Shown: positions 42,145 to 51,750 of the stretch, piece by piece | Numbering within the stretch: the stretch's first letter is position 1 | Layout of the letters: each line of letters begins with the position of its first letter | Source: Poriferisodalis sp026713105 | Lineage (GTDB): Bacteria; Actinomycetota; Acidimicrobiia; Acidimicrobiales; Poriferisodalaceae | Assembly: GCA_965115995.1 (NCBI GenBank) | Contig: OZ220472.1 | Span: 434,001-498,000 of the forward strand | Length of the DNA stretch: 64,000 nt | Reading direction: 5' to 3' | Position numbers and translations under genes: made by a program | The notes under the pieces: generated by a model | Databases searched by the model: none | Seen by the model: only the letters and a program-made list of their open reading frames with translations | What the model was told of the DNA's origin: nothing

Positions 42145-42972
42145 ATGATTCCTGCAGCATTCGACTACGCACGAGCTGGCTCCGCGCAAGAGGCGATAGC
42201 GCTGCTCGGCGAGCATGGCGACGAGGCCAAGCTGCTGGCGGGTGGCCATTCGCTGCTGCCGATGATGAAGCTGCGCCTGGCGGTACCCAGCGTGGTTGTG
42301 GACATCGGCCGCGTCACCGATCTCAGCTACATCAACGACGGGGGCGATCACATCGCCATCGGTGCGCTGACACGCCACCGGGCGCTGGAGACCAGCGACC
42401 TGCTGGCCGCCGAGTGCCCGTTGCTGGGACACGTGGCCGGCGAGGTCGGCGACCCGCAGGTCCGCCACCGCGGCACCATCGGCGGCTCGCTGGCGCACTC
42501 AGACCCGGCTTCGGATCTGCCGGCGGCCGTGCTGGCGCTGGGCGGCACGCTCGTCGCGCAGGGCCCGAACGGCAGCCGTGAGATCTCCGCCGGCGACTTC
42601 TTCACCGGATACTTCGAATCGGCCTTGGCCGACGACGAGATGCTCACCGAGATCCGGGTGCCGAAGGCGCCGGGGGACGGCTGGAACTATCAGAAGTTCA
42701 ACCGACGGGCCCAGGATTGGGCGATCGTGGGCGTCGCCGCAGTGAAGGTGAACGGTGGGACCAATGTCGCGCTCGTGAACATGGGCTCCACGCCGCTGCG
42801 TGCGGGTGCGGTCGAAGCCGCACTGGCCGGGGGAGCGTCGGCCGCCGATGCTGCCGAGCAGGCGGCTGCAGGCACTGAAGCCCCCACCGACCTGAACGCC
42901 ACACCGGACTACCGCAACCACCTCGCCCGGGTACTCACCCGCCGAGCACTCGAAGCCGCCGGAGTCTCCTAG
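42145..42972 (+). CDS. Molybdenum hydroxylase FAD subunit (CoxM-like)
   Basis: A protein of 275 residues. The FAD pyrophosphate loops are visible as LLAGGHSLLPMMKLR and RHRGTIGGSLAHSDPASDLP, followed by the C-terminal CO_deh_flav_C region with NYQKFNRRAQDWAIVGVAA. It would oxidise the 2Fe-2S clusters and reduce an acceptor. It normally assembles with S and L subunits into a heterohexamer; the L gene is missing here, so the substrate cannot be told. Confidence 0.92.
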   Translation: MIPAAFDYARAGSAQEAIALLGEHGDEAKLLAGGHSLLPMMKLRLAVPSVVVDIGRVTDLSYINDGGDHIAIGALTRHRALETSDLLAAECPLLGHVAGEVGDPQVRHRGTIGGSLAHSDPASDLPAAVLALGGTLVAQGPNGSREISAGDFFTGYFESALADDEMLTEIRVPKAPGDGWNYQKFNRRAQDWAIVGVAAVKVNGGTNVALVNMGSTPLRAGAVEAALAGGASAADAAEQAAAGTEAPTDLNATPDYRNHLARVLTRRALEAAGVS

Positions 42973-42987
42973 CCGAGACTTCCGCGA

Positions 42988-43731
42988 TCAGTCCAGGAGG
43001 CCGGTGGCCTGGCCGCCGTCGATGAGCAGGCCTGTGCCGGTGACGAATTTGGCTTGCTCGCTGCACAGGAACGCCACCGCGGCGCCGAAGTCATCGGAGT
43101 CGCCGCAGACGCCCATCGGGTTGCTCTGACCGGCCTGTTCTTGGTCCATCATCTTTGACACCCGGTCGGTCCAATGCGTACCGGGCTGAGCTGAGTTCAC
43201 CGTCACTCCGTCGGCTGCCACTTCTCGGGCGGTGAGCTTGAGGAAACTGGTCAAGCCGGCCCGTGCGACCGAGCTGGCGAACAGGAACGGGATCGGCTGC
43301 TTCACGCCGACGCTGGTGATGGCGCACACCCGCCCCCAGCCGCGCTCACGCATTGGTGGGATGGCCACCCGGCACATCTCGATCATGGCCTTGCAGTTCA
43401 TGTCGAATGCCATCTGGTAGGCGTCCATCTCGGTGGTGTCGAACATGCCCGGCGGCGGACCGCCTGCGTTCGTCACCAAGATGTCGACGGAGCCGAGCCC
43501 AGCAATGGCCTGCTCCACGAAGCTGCGACCCTCGTCAGGGTTGCCGAGATCGGCGGCGATTGAGAGCACGTCACCGTCGATCTGCGCGGCTGCCGCGGCC
43601 AGGCGTTCAGAGTCGCGGCCGCAGATAGCCACGCGTACGCCCTCGGCCGCGAGTGCCTTGGCCGAGCCCAGCCCGAGCCCTGCGGATCCCGCCGCAACCG
43701 CTGCTGTTCGTCCTGAAATTCCCAAATCCAT
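42988..43731 (-). CDS. Atypical short-chain dehydrogenase/reductase
   Basis: A protein of 247 residues from ATG 43731. The cofactor loop AAGSAGLGLGSAKALA and NAGGPPP are present, and the C-terminus ends TGLLIDGGQATGLLD in normal SDR fashion. The usual YxxxK is replaced: after the serine region ITSVGVKQPIPFLF comes ASSVARAGLTSFLK, without the Tyr. Such SDRs are common in actinobacterial lipid metabolism, and their activity is unclear. It is convergent with the FAD subunit gene, 15 nt away. Confidence 0.85.
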   Translation of the reverse strand: MDLGISGRTAAVAAGSAGLGLGSAKALAAEGVRVAICGRDSERLAAAAAQIDGDVLSIAADLGNPDEGRSFVEQAIAGLGSVDILVTNAGGPPPGMFDTTEMDAYQMAFDMNCKAMIEMCRVAIPPMRERGWGRVCAITSVGVKQPIPFLFASSVARAGLTSFLKLTAREVAADGVTVNSAQPGTHWTDRVSKMMDQEQAGQSNPMGVCGDSDDFGAAVAFLCSEQAKFVTGTGLLIDGGQATGLLD

Positions 43732-43915
43732 CGTCGATTCCCCTGTCTCAGCCGGCTGTGAACGGATCCAGCCACTCGGTGGTCGCCCGGAACCGTAGCT
43801 AACGACTGACTCCCCCGGCCAGCCCAGGCGAGTCGGCAAGCCTGCGGAAGCGGTCTGGACCAGCCCAGTGCCGTGACGACTCTCTCGTGCTGTCCGAGCG
43901 CCGTAGCATCGAAGC

Positions 43916-44920
43916 GTGAGCGCGACCGCTGCGGCGCCGACCCACGACGAGCTCGTGGCACAGATGACCGGCGGCATGACGCGCCCCGATCTGCCCCGGT
44001 TCGAGGGCTCGGAACGGCTGCGCCCTGACGGCCGTCCTCGGCCTGAGTTTCGAGCAGAGCTGCGCCGAGTCCCCAACTTCATCAACGCAGTCGAGGTCAT
44101 CGCGACGTTGGCAGCGCCGGTGGCAGTCATCGCCGCAGTGATCGCCATCGGCCACCCGCTTGCAGTGGTCGCGGCGGTGCCCGTGATCGGAACGCTGCAG
44201 CTGCGGTGGTTCATCCTTCATCACGAAGCGGCCCACCGGTTGCTGTTCTCCAACCGCTGGCTGAATGACCGCATCGGCATCAACCTGTTGGGCTGGCTGC
44301 CGATGGGCACCGGCTCGCACTTCTACCGGCGGGGCCACGCCAACCATCATCGTGACGAGTTCGGACCCAAAGAGCCCGACTTCCTGCTGTATTCCTTCTA
44401 CCCGATATCTGCAAGGTCGCTGCGGCGGAAGCTGTTGCGCGACCTCGTGGGTGTGTCGGCGTGGCGCATCACCAAGCCCCGCTTCACCGGGCTCGTGAAG
44501 CTGAAGTACGTGCCGCTCAGCCTGCGGTTCTTCGCCGGGCAGGCGATCGTGTTCGGGCTGTTCTGGCTGGCCGGCCACCCATGGCTGTACCTGCTGCTGT
44601 GGGCGCTGCCGTGGTTCACCTGGTACCAGTTCATCAACCGCCTGCGAGCCGTCGCAGAGCACGGCGGCATGACCCGCACCTCTGATCGCCGAAATACGAC
44701 ACACCACATCCGCCAGAGCTGGCTGGCGCGTGTGCTGTTCGTGCCGTACCACGTCGGTTATCACCTGGCCCATCACGTCGACTCGGGCGTGCCGGCCCGG
44801 AACCTGCCGCGCTTGCAGCGCGCACTGGAAGAGGACGGTTACCTGCCCGACGCAGCATCGTGGCCGACCTACCGGGCCCTCTGGCGCTCCCTTGCCGCCG
44901 GTTCGCCCGAGCCCGCGTAG
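43916..44920 (+). CDS. Membrane fatty acid desaturase
   Basis: A protein of 334 residues from GTG 43916. The three His boxes of membrane di-iron desaturases are in order: LHHEAAHRLLF, RRGHANHHRDEFG and YHLAHHVDSG. An additional His in AVAEHGGMTR also fits the family. About four membrane segments are visible (VAVIAAVIAIGHPLAVVAAV, VFGLFWLAG and neighbours). It introduces double bonds in acyl lipids or hydroxylates them; the regiospecificity cannot be read. Confidence 0.9.
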   Translation: MSATAAAPTHDELVAQMTGGMTRPDLPRFEGSERLRPDGRPRPEFRAELRRVPNFINAVEVIATLAAPVAVIAAVIAIGHPLAVVAAVPVIGTLQLRWFILHHEAAHRLLFSNRWLNDRIGINLLGWLPMGTGSHFYRRGHANHHRDEFGPKEPDFLLYSFYPISARSLRRKLLRDLVGVSAWRITKPRFTGLVKLKYVPLSLRFFAGQAIVFGLFWLAGHPWLYLLLWALPWFTWYQFINRLRAVAEHGGMTRTSDRRNTTHHIRQSWLARVLFVPYHVGYHLAHHVDSGVPARNLPRLQRALEEDGYLPDAASWPTYRALWRSLAAGSPEPA

Positions 44921-44988
44921 CCCCCATTCCCGATCGCCGGTGGGGCAACCCGACGGGTGAGGGCCGCCGTCGAATACGTTTCGGGGCC

Positions 44989-46026
44989 ATGTCGCGACTG
45001 AAATCCACCCAGCTCGGTTCTAACTGCGGACTCCAGGTCTCCGAGCTCTGCTTGGGAACTATGAACTTCGGGATTCCCGGCCGAGGCCACCAGGGCGACT
45101 GGACCCTCGGCGTCGACCAAGCCCGCCCGATCTTCGAGGCCGCCATCGAGCGGGGGCTGTACTACTTCGACTGCGCTGACATCTACGGCGTCGGCGCCTC
45201 CGAGGAGGTCGTGGGGCAGCTGCTGCGGGAAATGCTGCCGCGTGAGCAGTATGTGCTGACCACCAAGATCTCGATGCCGATGGGCCGCAACCCCAACGAG
45301 GGCGGCCTGAACCGCAAGCACATCATGGAGGGCATCGACAACTCGTTGCGGCGCCTCGGTGTCGACTACGTAGACCAGCTGATCATCCACCGCCATCCCC
45401 ATGGCATCCCCGGCAGCGTTGAGACGCCGATCACCGAGTCGATGGAGGCGTTGCACGACGTGGTCAAGGCCGGCAAGGCGCTGTACCTGGGCGGCTCGTC
45501 GATGTTCGCCTGGCAGTTCGCCGAGCTGCAGTTCACTGCGGAGATGCGCGGCTGGACGAAGTTCGTCTCGATGCAGAACCACTACAACCTCATCTACCGC
45601 GAGGAAGAGCGTGAGATGAACCCATACTGCGCCAGCACCGGGGTGGCGCTCACCCCGTGGTCGCCTCTGGCGCGTGGCATTCTCACCGGTTCGTACCGGG
45701 GCAGCCTCGATGCCGGCACGACCGACCGCTCGAAGGGCCAGGACCGCGCCCGCACCGAGAGCCTCTACCGGGGCGAGCGCGATTTCGACATCGCCGAGCG
45801 GGTGTCCGAAGTGGCCGAGCGGCTCGATGTGCGCCCCGCCCAGATCGCCTTGGCGTGGCTGGCGAATAAGCCCGAGATCACCGCCCCGGTCGTCGGTGTG
45901 TCCAAGATCAGCCAGCTCGACCAGCTCGTCGAAGCAACGACCATCGAGCTCAGCGCCGACGACACGGCCTACCTCGAAGAGCTCTACCAGCCCGTCGAGA
46001 ACCTGCTTTCGCTCGGCACGAGCTGA
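44989..46026 (+). CDS. Aldo/keto reductase
   Basis: A protein of 345 residues from ATG 44989. The (beta/alpha)8 AKR pattern is present: VSELCLGTMNFG, the catalytic Asp/Tyr in FDCADIYGVGASEEVVG, Lys in VLTTKISMP and His in QLIIHRHPHGIP. The NADPH-binding end is GVSKISQLDQLVEAT. It belongs to the AKR class related to potassium-channel beta subunits. galE follows after 24 nt. A sugar-aldehyde or general carbonyl substrate is possible; it is not determined. Confidence 0.9.
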   Translation: MSRLKSTQLGSNCGLQVSELCLGTMNFGIPGRGHQGDWTLGVDQARPIFEAAIERGLYYFDCADIYGVGASEEVVGQLLREMLPREQYVLTTKISMPMGRNPNEGGLNRKHIMEGIDNSLRRLGVDYVDQLIIHRHPHGIPGSVETPITESMEALHDVVKAGKALYLGGSSMFAWQFAELQFTAEMRGWTKFVSMQNHYNLIYREEEREMNPYCASTGVALTPWSPLARGILTGSYRGSLDAGTTDRSKGQDRARTESLYRGERDFDIAERVSEVAERLDVRPAQIALAWLANKPEITAPVVGVSKISQLDQLVEATTIELSADDTAYLEELYQPVENLLSLGTS

Positions 46027-46050
46027 GCGGCAGGTCCCCATGGCGAAACC

Positions 46051-47010
46051 ATGACCGTGCTCGTGACCGGTGGCGCGGGCTACATCGGCTCGGTTGTGGT
46101 CGATGCGCTCGCTGAGCGCAGTGAGCGCGTTGTTGTCGTTGACAACTTGTCCCGGTCCTCGCTCCCGGCGCTACCTCGGGGCGTCACCTTCGAGTCCGCC
46201 AGCGTGGGTGACATCGAGGCCATCTCCCGTCTTGTGATCGAGCACGGCATCACATCGTGCATCCACCTTGCGGGGTTGATCTCCGTCGGAGAGTCCGTGC
46301 GGGACCCGGGTACGTACATCGAGAACAACGTCGTTCAATCGGCACGGCTGATCCGGGCGCTCATCGACGGCGGCGTCAAGTTCGTGGTGTTCTCCTCGTC
46401 TGCCGCGGTGTACGGAAACGCGTCGACTCAGCCGATCACCGAGAGCGCTCCGCTTCAGCCGACGAGTCCTTATGGCTGGACAAAGCTCTTCGTCGAGCAG
46501 ATGCTGCGCATGCATGACACCGGCGATGGCCTTCGATCGGTGTCGCTGCGATACTTCAACGCTGCTGGTGCGACGTCGAACCGGACCGAGCGGCACAATC
46601 CCGAGACGCATCTAGTGCCCTTGGCCGTGCGCGCAGCATCGCAGCATCAAGAGCCGTTGACGGTGTTCGGTTCGGACTATCCCACGCCCGATGGCACCGC
46701 CATCCGGGATTACATTCACATCCGCGATCTCGTTGACGCGCACCTGCTGGCGCTTGAATACCTTCGCGATGGCGGTGCGACCACGGCGCTGAATCTGGGT
46801 GGGGGAACGGGCCATTCAGTGCTCGAGGTAGTCGCAGCAGTCGAGCGTGGCCTCGGACGAACAGTTCGGTACGAACTTGGGCCACGTCGCGTCGGTGATC
46901 CAGCCGAGCTGATCGCCTCGCCGGAATTGGCTCGTCGCACCCTGAACTGGAAGCCGTCGCGCTCGACGCTTGACGCGATCGTGGCATCTCTGGCCGCGTT
47001 CGAGGGTTGA
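46051..47010 (+). CDS. galE: UDP-glucose 4-epimerase
   Basis: An extended SDR of 319 residues. The NAD loop is VTGGAGYIGSVVVD; Ser in FSSSAAVYG and the YxxxK pair in SPYGWTKLFVEQ form the active site. LRYFNAAGA and RDYIHIRDLVDAHLLAL are GalE hallmarks. It interconverts UDP-glucose and UDP-galactose. It ends 10 nt from the convergent galK gene, forming a Leloir-pathway group; galT is not seen. Confidence 0.93.
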   Translation: MTVLVTGGAGYIGSVVVDALAERSERVVVVDNLSRSSLPALPRGVTFESASVGDIEAISRLVIEHGITSCIHLAGLISVGESVRDPGTYIENNVVQSARLIRALIDGGVKFVVFSSSAAVYGNASTQPITESAPLQPTSPYGWTKLFVEQMLRMHDTGDGLRSVSLRYFNAAGATSNRTERHNPETHLVPLAVRAASQHQEPLTVFGSDYPTPDGTAIRDYIHIRDLVDAHLLALEYLRDGGATTALNLGGGTGHSVLEVVAAVERGLGRTVRYELGPRRVGDPAELIASPELARRTLNWKPSRSTLDAIVASLAAFEG

Positions 47011-47020
47011 GCTGCGGGTG

Positions 47021-48187
47021 TCACCCGACATGCCATTCGGCTCGGTCGATGATCGAGGCTCCTGCCGCTGGCCGTGACAGCCAGACACTCGCGTCGAGTC
47101 CTGAGGTGGCCCGGTAGCCCTCCCGGACAGCGTTGGTGAAGGCACCTGCGGCGTCGGCGGTGACCAGCGCCACAGCGCATCCGGCAAAACCCCCGCCCGT
47201 CATGCGGGCACCGATGCATCCGGGACTGGCCTGTGCGATCTCCACGATTGCATCGAGCGCAGGTCCTGAGACCTCGTAGTCGTCTCGCAAGCTGACGTGG
47301 CTTGCGTTCATCAGCGACCCGAGGACCTCAGCGTCGTTCTCTTCCATGGCTTGCGCAGCTTCGAGCGTTCGCTCATTCTCAGTAACGACGTGTCGCGCTC
47401 GCCGTCGCTCGGTTGCGAGTTCCTCCGGCAAGCGCTCGATCTCATCGAGCTGCGCGTCGCGCAGCGCGGACACTTCGAGCCAGTTCGCCGCCCGAGCGCA
47501 GGCGGAACGACGGTCGGCGTAGGCCGAGTCGACCAGTTCTCGCCGAGTCGTCGTGTCGAGAATTGCCATCACAGTTCCGTCTGGAAGCCGCCGAGGCCGG
47601 ACATCGAGCAACCGGCAATCGATCAACGAAGCGTGACCTGCGATTGCGCAGGCAGAGATCAGGGGATCCATGATTCCGCAGGGCATGCCGACGACTTCGT
47701 TCTCGACTCGTTGACACAATTGGGCAGTTCGCGCAGGTTCCCAGCTCTCGCCTGCGAGTCGCAGCAGTGCTGCGGCCAGAGCGACTTCCAGAGCTGCGGA
47801 TGACGACAAGCTCGCTCCGATCGGGACGTCCGTTGCTATCGAGCAGTTCCATGAACCGGTTGAAATGCCGTGTCCATCCAGCAAGTGGCTGACGCCGAAG
47901 ACATACGAGGCCCAATGCTTGGAATCGATCGACTCGCGTTTGCTGTCCAGCGCTGCCTTGCCGAAGATTTCCGAGATCACTGTGCTGCGGCGACCGCTTC
48001 GAGCGGGACTCAGTGAGACGACTGTGTCGAACTCGATCGCCATCGGAAGTACGTACCCGTCGTTGTAGTCGGTGTGCTCGCCGATCAGGTTGACTCGACC
48101 GGGGGCCCTGCTCACCACAGCCGGTTCGCCCCAGCTCTCGCGATGCAGCCCAATAGCGCGCTGAGCCGCCGGCGTTCGATTGGTCAC
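47021..48187 (-). CDS. galK: Galactokinase
   Basis: A GHMP kinase of 388 residues, transcribed after lacI with a 4-nt overlap. The galactose signature is RVNLIGEHTDYNDGYVLPMA, the ATP loop is PIGASLSSSAALEVALAAAL, and the C-terminal block is IGARMTGGGFAGCAVALV. It phosphorylates galactose to galactose-1-phosphate, fitting a neighbouring alpha-galactosidase that releases galactose. Confidence 0.95.
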   Translation of the reverse strand: MTNRTPAAQRAIGLHRESWGEPAVVSRAPGRVNLIGEHTDYNDGYVLPMAIEFDTVVSLSPARSGRRSTVISEIFGKAALDSKRESIDSKHWASYVFGVSHLLDGHGISTGSWNCSIATDVPIGASLSSSAALEVALAAALLRLAGESWEPARTAQLCQRVENEVVGMPCGIMDPLISACAIAGHASLIDCRLLDVRPRRLPDGTVMAILDTTTRRELVDSAYADRRSACARAANWLEVSALRDAQLDEIERLPEELATERRRARHVVTENERTLEAAQAMEENDAEVLGSLMNASHVSLRDDYEVSGPALDAIVEIAQASPGCIGARMTGGGFAGCAVALVTADAAGAFTNAVREGYRATSGLDASVWLSRPAAGASIIDRAEWHVG

Positions 48188-49182
48188 GCCGACTCGCGGA
48201 CGACCAACTCGACGGGCAGCTCCACGGTCTCCCTCTGCGCACCCGGCGATCCGATCAGGTCGCTGAGGGCAGCCACGGCCTCTGCGCTGAGCCGTGAGCG
48301 ATCGAGTCGAATGGTCGTGAGAGCTGGTGTCACGTAGGAGCTCATCTCAATGTCATCGCAACCCACGACGGCGATGTCCTCGGGCACTCGACGACCGCTT
48401 GCGACTGCCGCTCGAACGGCTCCGATGGCGACGAGGTCGTTGTACGCAAAGACACCGTCTAGGTCTGGCATTTGGGCTAGCAACTGCGCGAGGCCCGCTT
48501 CGCCCCCTTGCACAGTCGGATCTGTCTGCGCCATGGCCGGTGGCCGATGGTCGCCGCGGGTGTCCGCCAAGGTTCGCAGGAAGCCGCGCTCGCGGTGACG
48601 TCGCCGGGGCGGGGACACCGTGGCACTGATGACGCCCATTTGCTGGCAACCACGCTTGAGGAGGTGTTTCGCAGCGAGCCCGCCTCCGCCCTCCAGGTCG
48701 AACGACACGCATGCGACGTTTGGTGCCTCCAGAAAGTCGTCCACGACCACGATCGGCAGCCCGCGCTCGCCGTAGTCGGTGAGTTGGTCGATCGAGTCGA
48801 GCGCGGGAAAGACGATGACGCCGTCCACGGCGCGCACCCAGAACGATCTGAGTACCTCGGCCTGCCGCTCGGGGTCGCTGCCAGTACTCGCGAAGAACAT
48901 GGTTTGCCCGGCTCCACGGGCGCGCTGCTGAATCCCTTCGGCAAGGGCAGGGAAAAACGGGTCGGTCATGTCGCCCCCGACGAGACCGACCGTGCCGCTG
49001 CGCTTCGTGATGAGTGCTCGGGCAACCATGTTGGGCCGATAGCGCAGTTCTTCGACGGCTTCCATCACCTTGCGACGCGTTTCCTCGGAGTAACCGCCCT
49101 CGTCGTTGACGACGCGCGACACCGTGCGAGGCGAAACGCCGACTTTGCCGGCCACGTCGTGGAGTGTTGGCTCTCGATCCAT
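48184..49182 (-). CDS. LacI-family transcriptional repressor
   Basis: A protein of 332 residues from ATG 49182 with AACGGAG upstream. The N-terminal HTH and hinge are TLHDVAGKVGVSPRTVSRV and YRPNMVARAL. The periplasmic-binding-like effector domain follows (VGLVGGDMTDPFFPALAEGI, VFAYNDLVAIGA, VGCDDIEMSSYVTPALTTI). It probably senses galactose or an alpha-galactoside and controls the divergent uptake operon and its own lacI-galK unit from the palindromes at 49294-49323. Confidence 0.92.
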   Translation of the reverse strand: MDREPTLHDVAGKVGVSPRTVSRVVNDEGGYSEETRRKVMEAVEELRYRPNMVARALITKRSGTVGLVGGDMTDPFFPALAEGIQQRARGAGQTMFFASTGSDPERQAEVLRSFWVRAVDGVIVFPALDSIDQLTDYGERGLPIVVVDDFLEAPNVACVSFDLEGGGGLAAKHLLKRGCQQMGVISATVSPPRRRHRERGFLRTLADTRGDHRPPAMAQTDPTVQGGEAGLAQLLAQMPDLDGVFAYNDLVAIGAVRAAVASGRRVPEDIAVVGCDDIEMSSYVTPALTTIRLDRSRLSAEAVAALSDLIGSPGAQRETVELPVELVVRESA

Positions 49183-49293
49183 AGCGCTCCGTTGACGAAT
49201 CTCGGACCTGTCCTGAACAGTCGGACATCACCGGACCTGTGCCAGCGTGAACTTACTGGCTCCACCTCAGTGGATACCAGTTGCTGCGTCATC

Positions 49294-49330
49294 GTTGACG
49301 TCAACGTTGACGCCAACGTTGACGTATAGT
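49294..49330. promoter_or_regulatory. Tandem LacI-type operators
   Basis: GTTGACGTCAAC (49294-49305), GTTGACGCCAAC (49306-49317) and a half unit GTTGAC (49318-49323) lie head to tail; the first is a perfect 12-bp palindrome with a central CG, as LacI-family proteins prefer. TATAGT (49325-49330) follows directly and could be the -10 of the galactosidase operon, so bound repressor would block it. Confidence 0.65.
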
Positions 49331-49420
49331 AGTTTGGCCGGAGCGATCGACCTTGCGGCAGCCGAGAGCCTCGGCCGCCGAACACCGAGGCCGGACGATC
49401 GAAGCACGCAAGGGGGGCAG

Positions 49421-50803
49421 ATGGCAGCAGTCGCATTCATCGGGGCGGGGAGCACGGTGTTCTCGCGCAATCTGATGAGCGACCTGCTCGCGTACCCCGA
49501 CCTGCGCGACGACCTCGACATCCGCCTCCACGACATCGACCCCGATCGACTGCGCACTTCTGAGATCGTCGGCCACCGACTGGTCGAGGCGGTTGGCGCG
49601 CGCGCCAAGATCATGGCAACGACGGATCTCCGAAGTGCCGTCGAGGGTGCCGATTTCGTCGTCACGATGTTCCAGATCGGCGGTTTTGAACCGGCGACCG
49701 TCCTGGATTTCGAGATCCCTGAGCGGTACGGCCTCCAGCAGACGATCGCGGACACCATCGGAATCGGTGGAATCATGCGCGGGCTCCGGACCGTGCCGGC
49801 GCTGCTGGAAGTGGCCGGCGCCATCAGCGAGTTCAGTGCCCACGCACGGTTGCTCAACTACGCAAATCCGATGGCGATCAACATGTGGGGCCTGTCGTCG
49901 ATGACTGATGTCGAGGCCTACGGGCTCTGTCACAGCGTGCCCATCACAGCGCAGCACCTGGCCACCGACTTGGGCATCGGCATCGCCGAACTGGACTACG
50001 AAGCGGCAGGCATCAATCACATGTGCTTCTTCTTGCGGCTGGAGCACAACGGGGAAGACCTGTACCCGAGGCTGAGAACCCTTCATCGGGAGCCGGAAGA
50101 CTCGCCCAGGCGTGGCGAGTGGGGATTGCATGATGCTGTCCGCTACGAAATGCTGCGGCGTCTTGGCTACTTCGTCACGGAGTCCAGCGAGCACTTCGCC
50201 GAATACACGCCCTTCTTCTTGAAGGACGGCCGGCCGGACCTCATCGAGCGATTCAAGATTCCGGTGCGCGAATACGTGCGGCGTTGCGAGGAACAGATCG
50301 CCGAGTGGGAAGAGCTTCGGCGACGCCTCGAAGACCCCGAACACCCATTGGAAGTTCCCCGCAGCGACGAATACGCACCTCAGATCATCCACAGCATCGC
50401 GACAGGCACCGAGCGCTCCGTGTACGTCAACGTGCCGAATCAAGGCCTGATCGACAACCTGCCCGGCGGCTGCACGGTCGAAGTACCGGCCACAGTGGGA
50501 GCCACTGGGATCACGCCACACAAGATTGGTGAGCTGCCACCGCAATTGGCTGCACTGATGCTGACCAACATCGGTCCCCAACAGCTCACGGTTGAGGCGC
50601 TTCGGACCGGTCGCCTCGAGCACGTGTTCCACGCTGCGATGCTCGATCCGCACACCGCCGCTGAACTCGATCTTGACCAGATCTGGTCGCTGACCAGCGA
50701 GCTGATCGAAGCGCACGGCGAGTTCATTCCGGAATCACTCCGGCTCGAGCATCGGTCCGCCGGAGGCGGACCCGTGACGCAGTCTGGGGGGGCAGACGCG
50801 TGA
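49421..50803 (+). CDS. GH4 family alpha-galactosidase
   Basis: A protein of 460 residues from ATG 49421 (AGGGGGG upstream). GH4 enzymes use NAD and Mn2+ in an oxidation-elimination mechanism. The NAD loop is FIGAGSTVFSRNL; NYANPMAINMW, the metal Cys in GLCHSVP and the metal His in AAGINHMCFF are the family hallmarks and match alpha-galactosidases (MelA type). It is cytoplasmic, so it would cleave imported melibiose-like sugars. It overlaps the first permease gene by 4 nt. Confidence 0.92.
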   Translation: MAAVAFIGAGSTVFSRNLMSDLLAYPDLRDDLDIRLHDIDPDRLRTSEIVGHRLVEAVGARAKIMATTDLRSAVEGADFVVTMFQIGGFEPATVLDFEIPERYGLQQTIADTIGIGGIMRGLRTVPALLEVAGAISEFSAHARLLNYANPMAINMWGLSSMTDVEAYGLCHSVPITAQHLATDLGIGIAELDYEAAGINHMCFFLRLEHNGEDLYPRLRTLHREPEDSPRRGEWGLHDAVRYEMLRRLGYFVTESSEHFAEYTPFFLKDGRPDLIERFKIPVREYVRRCEEQIAEWEELRRRLEDPEHPLEVPRSDEYAPQIIHSIATGTERSVYVNVPNQGLIDNLPGGCTVEVPATVGATGITPHKIGELPPQLAALMLTNIGPQQLTVEALRTGRLEHVFHAAMLDPHTAAELDLDQIWSLTSELIEAHGEFIPESLRLEHRSAGGGPVTQSGGADA

Positions 50804-51750
50804 TACAGACCGCGGCGCCGTCGCAGGTGTCGCGCCGGCGCCCGCTGTTCGGGTCGTCCAACCTGCACGGTGGTTGGCGGTCGGCCTTCTGGTTCCTGCT
50901 TCCAGCCCTTGTGGGGTTTGTGGCGTTCTACCTGTATCCCGCGCTGCGGGGCGTGTACATCAGCTTCACGGACTGGAATCTCATCGCCAACCGGGGCAGC
51001 TGGGTGGGGGCCGACAACTATGACCGGCTGTTCAACGACCGTCAGGTCTGGGAATCGCTCAAGATCACGTTCAGGTACACGGTGATCAACATCGTCTCGC
51101 AGACGATCCTGGCGGTCGCCATAGCGGTGCTCATGGATCGGCTCACCAAGTCGGTCACGATCCGGGGAATCCTGCTGCTGCCGTGGCTGATCCCGAACGT
51201 GATCGTGGCGTTGCTCTGGGTCTGGATGCTCGATGGGAACTTGGGCATCGTCAACGACTTCCTCGGGCTCTTCGGGATGGATCCCGTCAGGTTCTTCACC
51301 GATTCCGACAAGGTCATTCCGAGCCTGGCGGGAATCAACACGTGGCGCCATATGGGCTACACCGCGCTGCTGATCTTCGCCGGCTTGCAGACGATTCCTC
51401 GCAGCCTGTATGAGGCGGCGGCCGTCGACGGTGCAACTGAGCGCCAGATGTTCCGCGACATCACGATCCCGCTGCTGCGCCCGATTCTGGCGCTGGTCTT
51501 GGTCATCACGATCGTCGGCTCGTTGCAGGTGTTCGACACCGTGTTCGTTGCCACCGGCGGATTCAACGGGCAGCCGGGAGGACCGGCCAACGCCAGCCGC
51601 GTGATCTATCTCTACATCTACCAGAACGCCTTCGACTTCAACCAGCTCGGCTACGCAGCCACGATCTCCGTGCTGCTGGTGGCCATTTTGCTGACCGTTA
51701 CCTTCCTGCAGCTCAAGCTCCTGCGGGCCGGCGAGAGCGACCTGGCATGA
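50800..51750 (+). CDS. Sugar ABC transporter permease (MalF-like)
   Basis: A membrane protein of 316 residues from GTG 50800, with six predicted spans. The EAA loop that contacts the ATPase is visible as SLYEAAAVDGATERQMFRDI with ITIPLLRP after it. The opening FWFLLPALVGFVAFYLYPAL is typical of CUT1 permeases. It overlaps the genes on both sides and would form the channel with the next protein. Confidence 0.94.
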   Translation: MIQTAAPSQVSRRRPLFGSSNLHGGWRSAFWFLLPALVGFVAFYLYPALRGVYISFTDWNLIANRGSWVGADNYDRLFNDRQVWESLKITFRYTVINIVSQTILAVAIAVLMDRLTKSVTIRGILLLPWLIPNVIVALLWVWMLDGNLGIVNDFLGLFGMDPVRFFTDSDKVIPSLAGINTWRHMGYTALLIFAGLQTIPRSLYEAAAVDGATERQMFRDITIPLLRPILALVLVITIVGSLQVFDTVFVATGGFNGQPGGPANASRVIYLYIYQNAFDFNQLGYAATISVLLVAILLTVTFLQLKLLRAGESDLA

